Below are positions 15,001-17,485 of a stretch of 17,485 nucleotides of DNA, piece after piece. The notes under the pieces are model-generated. The model was not told the origin of the DNA. It searched no databases and worked only from the letters and a program-made list of their open reading frames with translations. Every line of letters begins with the position of its first letter. Within the stretch, counting starts at the first letter, position 1. The position numbers and the translations under genes were made by a program. Origin of the DNA: Anaerolineae bacterium (lineage in GTDB: Bacteria; Chloroflexota; Anaerolineae; 4572-78; NAK82); NCBI GenBank assembly GCA_030597485.1, contig JAUVRU010000008.1, forward strand, positions 1 through 17,485. Direction: 5' to 3'.

Positions 15001-15849
15001 TCACTTGGGGCTGGGCGGCAGATCGAAACAGACCTCCAAATCCCCGGAGTTCTTCACCTTGACCTTGATGTCGTAGGCGCCGGGGGGCAGACTGGGGAAG
15101 TTGACCCCATCGTAGCCAACACAGTTGCTCTCCTTCTCCAATCTTCCGCCCTCTTGTACACTGATGATTCGCTGCGGCCCACCAGCATCGGCCGGTGCGG
15201 CGGGCAGCCACGTCGGCGAGTTGGGCTGGCGCACCTGTCCCAGGATGGCCCGCTCACCGGTTCCATCCACGTTGATCACCCACACGCTGCCGAAGGCACC
15301 GTGTTGCCCATCATCCCAGCGGGTGAAGGCCACCTGCCGGCCGTCAGGCGACAGAGCCGGGTCAATGCCGTCGGTCAGGTAGCGCAGGTCGCCCCCATCT
15401 TCATTCACGAGATAGATGGGGCCGCCACTGGCGGTCTGGAAGGCCATTATTCCCGTCCGGCTGGGGTGGGTGACGGAAGAGTCATTCACATCGGGTGCTA
15501 CGACCTCGGGCACATCGCTGGTGTCGCCAGTTGCCCGCACATAGGCCGATCCGCCACTGACCCAGCCGGTATCATCGTCGGCCAGTCTGACCTGCCACCA
15601 CCCACTGTCCGTGTGCCGGCCGACCACCACCACCTCGTCGCCCTGGTTCAAGTAGCCGGTTGCTGGGTAGGTTACGCCGGGACCGGTGCGCACGCTCAGC
15701 GCCTGGACTACGACCACCAAGCGGGGACCATCGACTGTCTTGACAGCTGCACTGCTGACAGGGATGGCACTCAGCGTCAGCAGGATCGACAGCACTGTCC
15801 CGACCCGGAAGACAGCCGACCTACGGTATACGAGGAATCTCGTCTGCAT
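15001..15849 (-). CDS. N-terminal fragment: signal peptide, SH3b domain, first propeller blades
   Basis: This open fragment encodes 282 residues. The start ATG at 15849 is set by AGGGAGGT seven nt upstream and by the signal peptide that follows; the frame is open to 16002 but without protein-like sequence. Residues 1-35 form a typical signal peptide (basic M-Q-T-R-F-L-V-Y-R-R, hydrophobic core, then V-S-S-A-A as likely cleavage region). Residues about 44-106 are a bacterial SH3 domain (L-S-V-R-T-G-P-G...G-W-W-Q-V...G-W-V-S-G), a fold often linked to cell-wall binding. From about 135 there are TolB-like blades: Y-L-V-N-E-D-G-G, L-S-P-D-G-R-Q-V-A-F-T and V-W-V-I-N-V-D-G-T. Near the end, a P-P-G-A-Y-D-I-K-V-K-V segment looks like an inserted beta-sandwich piece. 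It ends at the in-frame TGA. If translated alone, it gives a secreted protein with an incomplete propeller. Confidence 0.75.
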   Translation of the reverse strand: MQTRFLVYRRSAVFRVGTVLSILLTLSAIPVSSAAVKTVDGPRLVVVVQALSVRTGPGVTYPATGYLNQGDEVVVVGRHTDSGWWQVRLADDDTGWVSGGSAYVRATGDTSDVPEVVAPDVNDSSVTHPSRTGIMAFQTASGGPIYLVNEDGGDLRYLTDGIDPALSPDGRQVAFTRWDDGQHGAFGSVWVINVDGTGERAILGQVRQPNSPTWLPAAPADAGGPQRIISVQEGGRLEKESNCVGYDGVNFPSLPPGAYDIKVKVKNSGDLEVCFDLPPSPK

Positions 15850-15856
15850 CTCACAT

Positions 15857-15864
15857 ACCTCCCT
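15857..15864 (-). promoter_or_regulatory. Ribosome binding site of the SH3b/propeller gene
   Basis: On the minus strand, AGGGAGGT lies 7 nt before ATG 15849. Its good match fixes the start and shows the 5' end of this gene still looks functional despite the downstream lesions. Confidence 0.75.
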
Positions 15865-15874
15865 GTGCGGTTCC

Positions 15875-15903
15875 ATTATCCTGTATGATTGTGGCTCTGG
15901 AAA
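15875..15903 (-). promoter_or_regulatory. Probable promoter of the SH3b/propeller gene
   Basis: On the minus strand, TTTCCA (15903-15898) and GATAAT (15880-15875) are separated by 17 nt, matching 4/6 and 5/6 of the sigma-70 consensus. The start of transcription would be near 15868, about 19 nt before the ATG. Confidence 0.55.
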
Positions 15904-15990
15904 AATCGAAAAGTTGCATCGAAAGCAAACTCTACATGCTGAAAACCGGCCGGGCATGGCGGCTGTAGGCGCACCCAGCGCGCCCAGACC

Positions 15991-16019
15991 TTGTGCAACC
16001 ACGTGTGTTGTGGCATAAT
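15991..16019 (+). promoter_or_regulatory. Probable promoter of the histidine kinase gene
   Basis: TTGTGC (15991-15996) and CATAAT (16014-16019) are 17 nt apart, with TG at 16011-16012 giving an extended -10. Transcription would start near 16026, some 170 nt before the kinase ATG. Confidence 0.6.
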
Positions 16020-16099
16020 CAATGCAGTCAAGTTAGCCCGGACTCCGCTGGGCCCTTCGAGAAGCGGGGTATCTCGGCCGGCCACTGGCCAGCCGTGGG

Positions 16100-16117
16100 T
16101 CTGGCTACCGTGCCAGA
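16100..16117 (+). promoter_or_regulatory. Leader hairpin 1 of the histidine kinase transcript
   Basis: TCTGGC (16100-16105) pairs perfectly with GCCAGA (16112-16117) around a 6-nt loop. Just upstream, GGCCGGCCA and TGGCCAGCC (about 16077-16095) form a nearly perfect dyad with one mismatch that could compete with it, since both use GGCC/CCAG-type segments. Confidence 0.4.
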
Positions 16118-16135
16118 TGTTGAGTCTGTCTGTTG

Positions 16136-16154
16136 GCAGACGAAAATCGTCTGC
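16136..16154 (+). promoter_or_regulatory. Leader hairpin 2 / perfect dyad upstream of the histidine kinase
   Basis: GCAGACGA (16136-16143) pairs perfectly with TCGTCTGC (16147-16154) around an AAA loop, ending 42 nt before the kinase start. No U-run follows directly, so it is not a plain terminator. It could be an operator dyad for a dimeric regulator or an RNA element controlling the kinase. Confidence 0.5.
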
Positions 16155-16196
16155 GCCGCTAGACGTGGGACTGTCCGAAATGCCGGGGGAGGGTGA

Positions 16197-17485
16197 ATGT
16201 CCCCTTTCAAGAGGATAGGGTCAAGGCTGGAGAATCTTGCGCACATAGAGCATCCTGATCCGGTCCAGGAACGGCGTGGCCAACTGTTGGGCATTCTGTT
16301 GCTGGGCGCAGTCACTGTGGCATTGATGCTTCTTCTTGTGTCTGTGGTCTTCAACCTGGGCCGGCTGTGGGATGCAGATGTCCTGCGCCGGGTGGGAGCC
16401 AGCTTGGCGTATCTGGTTCTGGCAGGTATCCTCCTGGCTGCCAATAGGGCCGGTCACATCCGGTCTGCGGCTGTCGCTTTCCTGGCCGCCCTCACCATTT
16501 TCGTCTTTCTTGGAGACACTCCCCAGCATGTGGTTGGAGGACGCACCACGTTTCTGTTCACGCTGCCCATCTTTCTGGCCGGCGTTCTCCTAAGCCCATC
16601 CGCATCGGTCGTGTTTGCTGTGCTGATCAGCCTGGGCATATATGGCATGTCCCGATACTATGCCCTGGAGCTGGTGTTTGCGCCGAGTACCGTTTTGGGG
16701 TTCTTCGTGGTGGCTCTGGTCGGTTGGCTGGCGGCCAGTAGCCTGGAAGATGCGTTGATCACCCAGGCCAGGCAGGCGGAAGAGCTACGCCGCATGAATG
16801 AGGAGCTCGACCAACGTGTGGACGAACGCACGGCGGAACTGGCGATGGCCAACGAACGGCTGAAGGAACTTGACCGGATGAGAACCGAGTTCCTGTCCAC
16901 CGCTGCCCACGAACTGCGCACACCTCTGACCGTCATCGTCGGGTTCAGTGAATTGCTGGTCACGCGGCGTGCCCTGAGCGGCAATGAGCAGTACCGATTC
17001 ATCGAGATGATCCACCAGAACGCGGCACGCTTGTCAGCGATTGTGGGCGACCTGGTGGACCTGTCACGCATCGAGGCCGGCAAGGAGATAGAAGTCAACG
17101 TACAACCGATGGACCTGTATCCCGTGGTTGAAGAGCTGGTGACCGTTTTTCGGGCACACTCGGCAACGCATAGCTACCGCATTGAGAGACGTGACCGCTG
17201 GGCAGCAGTCACCGGCGATCCCGATAAGCTGAGACAGGTGATAAACAACCTTCTCGCCAACGCCACCAAGTACTCTCCCGACGGGGGCAGGGTGACGGTC
17301 CAGGCTCGGCCTGTAGACCGTTTCTTGCAGGTTAGCATCCAAGACGAAGGCATAGGAATGACACCGGACCAGCAGGCGCACCTGTCCGAGCCATTCCATC
17401 GGGCAGACGCCTCCAATACCGCCGCCGGCGGCACCGGATTGGGGCTAGCAACCTGTCAGGCGATTGTGGCACGACACGGCGGCGA
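16197..17485 (+). CDS. Membrane sensor histidine kinase (3'-truncated)
   Basis: The gene starts at ATG 16197, directly after an in-frame TGA (16194-16196) and 4 nt after a GGAGG; it runs off the right edge after 429 codons with only the last stretch of the ATPase domain missing. Residues about 33-185 hold four or five closely spaced helices with no large periplasmic sensor loop, so it probably senses a signal in or at the membrane. A coiled-coil linker (about 185-230: A-E-E-L-R-R-M-N-E-E-L-D-Q-R-V) leads to the HisKA domain with the phospho-acceptor His238 in T-A-A-H-E-L-R-T-P-L. The HATPase has the N-box N-N-L-L-A-N-A-T-K-Y-S (350-360), G1 D-E-G-I-G-M (383-388) and G2 G-G-T-G-L-G-L-A-T (about 409-417). 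No response regulator gene is visible; it may lie to the right. Substrate signal unknown. Confidence 0.93.
   Translation, partial: MSPFKRIGSRLENLAHIEHPDPVQERRGQLLGILLLGAVTVALMLLLVSVVFNLGRLWDADVLRRVGASLAYLVLAGILLAANRAGHIRSAAVAFLAALTIFVFLGDTPQHVVGGRTTFLFTLPIFLAGVLLSPSASVVFAVLISLGIYGMSRYYALELVFAPSTVLGFFVVALVGWLAASSLEDALITQARQAEELRRMNEELDQRVDERTAELAMANERLKELDRMRTEFLSTAAHELRTPLTVIVGFSELLVTRRALSGNEQYRFIEMIHQNAARLSAIVGDLVDLSRIEAGKEIEVNVQPMDLYPVVEELVTVFRAHSATHSYRIERRDRWAAVTGDPDKLRQVINNLLANATKYSPDGGRVTVQARPVDRFLQVSIQDEGIGMTPDQQAHLSEPFHRADASNTAAGGTGLGLATCQAIVARHGG

Larger units (their letters stand above)
14411..15849 (-). pseudogene. Disrupted secreted SH3b/TolB-like propeller protein gene (full extent)
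   Basis: Read from ATG 15849 down to TAG 14413-14411, this region encodes one recognisable protein of about 480 residues: signal peptide, SH3b domain, then a TolB/WD40-like propeller. Two lesions break it. The first is an in-frame TGA at 15003-15001; the same frame continues immediately with G-L-R-L-V-D. The second is a frame change near 14518-14558, where an insertion splits the blade motif W-V-M / N-A-D-G-S. After it, the rest of the blade and the C-terminus (V-N-A-D-G-S-D-Q-R-P-L-F ... M-I-S-W-R) continue in another frame from 14518 to 14411. The gene's own earlier blades (W-E-I-H-V-L-H-A-D-G-S; V-W-V-I-N-V-D-G-T) show the expected pattern. It could be a decaying gene, or sequencing or assembly errors in an intact one. 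Confidence 0.75.
15850..16196. other. Divergent intergenic region between the propeller gene and the histidine kinase
   Basis: This 347-bp region has no credible gene. It holds one promoter per strand (15875-15903 minus, 15991-16019 plus), separated by about 87 bp in which I see nothing specific, and a structured kinase leader of about 170 nt (16026-16196). I compared the leader with tRNA and common riboswitch patterns (T-box, cobalamin, glycine, TPP) and saw no match. Confidence 0.7.

Noticed and set aside
15154..15888. 244-codon plus-strand open frame opposite the propeller gene
   Set aside because: The minus strand has a signal peptide, SH3b and TolB motifs, a promoter and a ribosome site; the plus-strand product has no domain. 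The lesions on the minus strand made me check this frame, but nothing supports it.
16026..16196. tRNA or known riboswitch in the kinase leader
   Set aside because: No T-loop GTTCRA motif in cloverleaf register, no CCA-type acceptor pairing, and no T-box, cobalamin, glycine or TPP core motif.
1..17485. CRISPR array, insertion sequence or prophage
   Set aside because: No regularly spaced direct repeats, no transposase or integrase reading frame, and no phage structural proteins were seen on either strand.

Overview
This is a GC-rich, densely coding bacterial window with ten intact or edge-truncated protein genes and one broken gene. The style of the proteins suggests a member of the Chloroflexota (Anaerolineae/Caldilineae-like): very long GT-C/YfhO-type membrane proteins, an SH3b plus TolB-like secreted propeller protein, a sortase with a Ser/Thr/Pro stalk, and G-rich GTAGGGAG minisatellite DNA. 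This placement is inference from gene style; there is no rRNA or other marker here.

Layout. Positions 1-6279, plus strand, hold a compact membrane block: the C-terminal part of a YfhO-family protein, a cysteine-rich 4Fe-4S protein that starts 2 nt after it, and two polytopic GT-C-like proteins joined by an ATGA overlap. An intergenic gap (6280-6403) with a strong imperfect palindrome precedes malQ (4-alpha-glucanotransferase), whose last codons run into a G-quadruplex-capable repeat. A near-consensus extended -10 promoter (8010-8037) then drives a TPR protein followed 10 nt later by a sortase. Next comes a tight cluster: tex (S1 RNA-binding protein), a SAM hydrolase of the DUF62 family starting inside the tex end at TTG, and murA starting on the SAM hydrolase stop (TGATG). 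The murA product has Asp in place of the catalytic Cys, so it is predicted to be fosfomycin-insensitive.

On the minus strand, tail to tail with murA and sharing stop-codon bases with it, lies a secreted SH3b/TolB-like protein gene (15849 to 14411). It is broken by an in-frame TGA and by a frameshifting insertion of about 41 bp inside a propeller blade. A 347-bp divergent region with one promoter on each strand separates it from a membrane histidine kinase (16197 to the right edge), whose transcript would carry a leader of about 170 nt with several hairpins.

Taken together, most genes act at the cell envelope (lipid-linked sugar transfer, sortase, murA, secreted propeller, sensor kinase), mixed with carbohydrate and RNA housekeeping genes. 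I see no CRISPR array, no transposase, no phage genes and no tRNA or rRNA. I did not find a clear undescribed multi-gene system. The most unusual items are the broken propeller gene, the Asp-type MurA, the orphan Cys-rich iron-sulfur protein inside a glycosyltransferase-type block, the structured kinase leader and the 6312-6344 palindrome.
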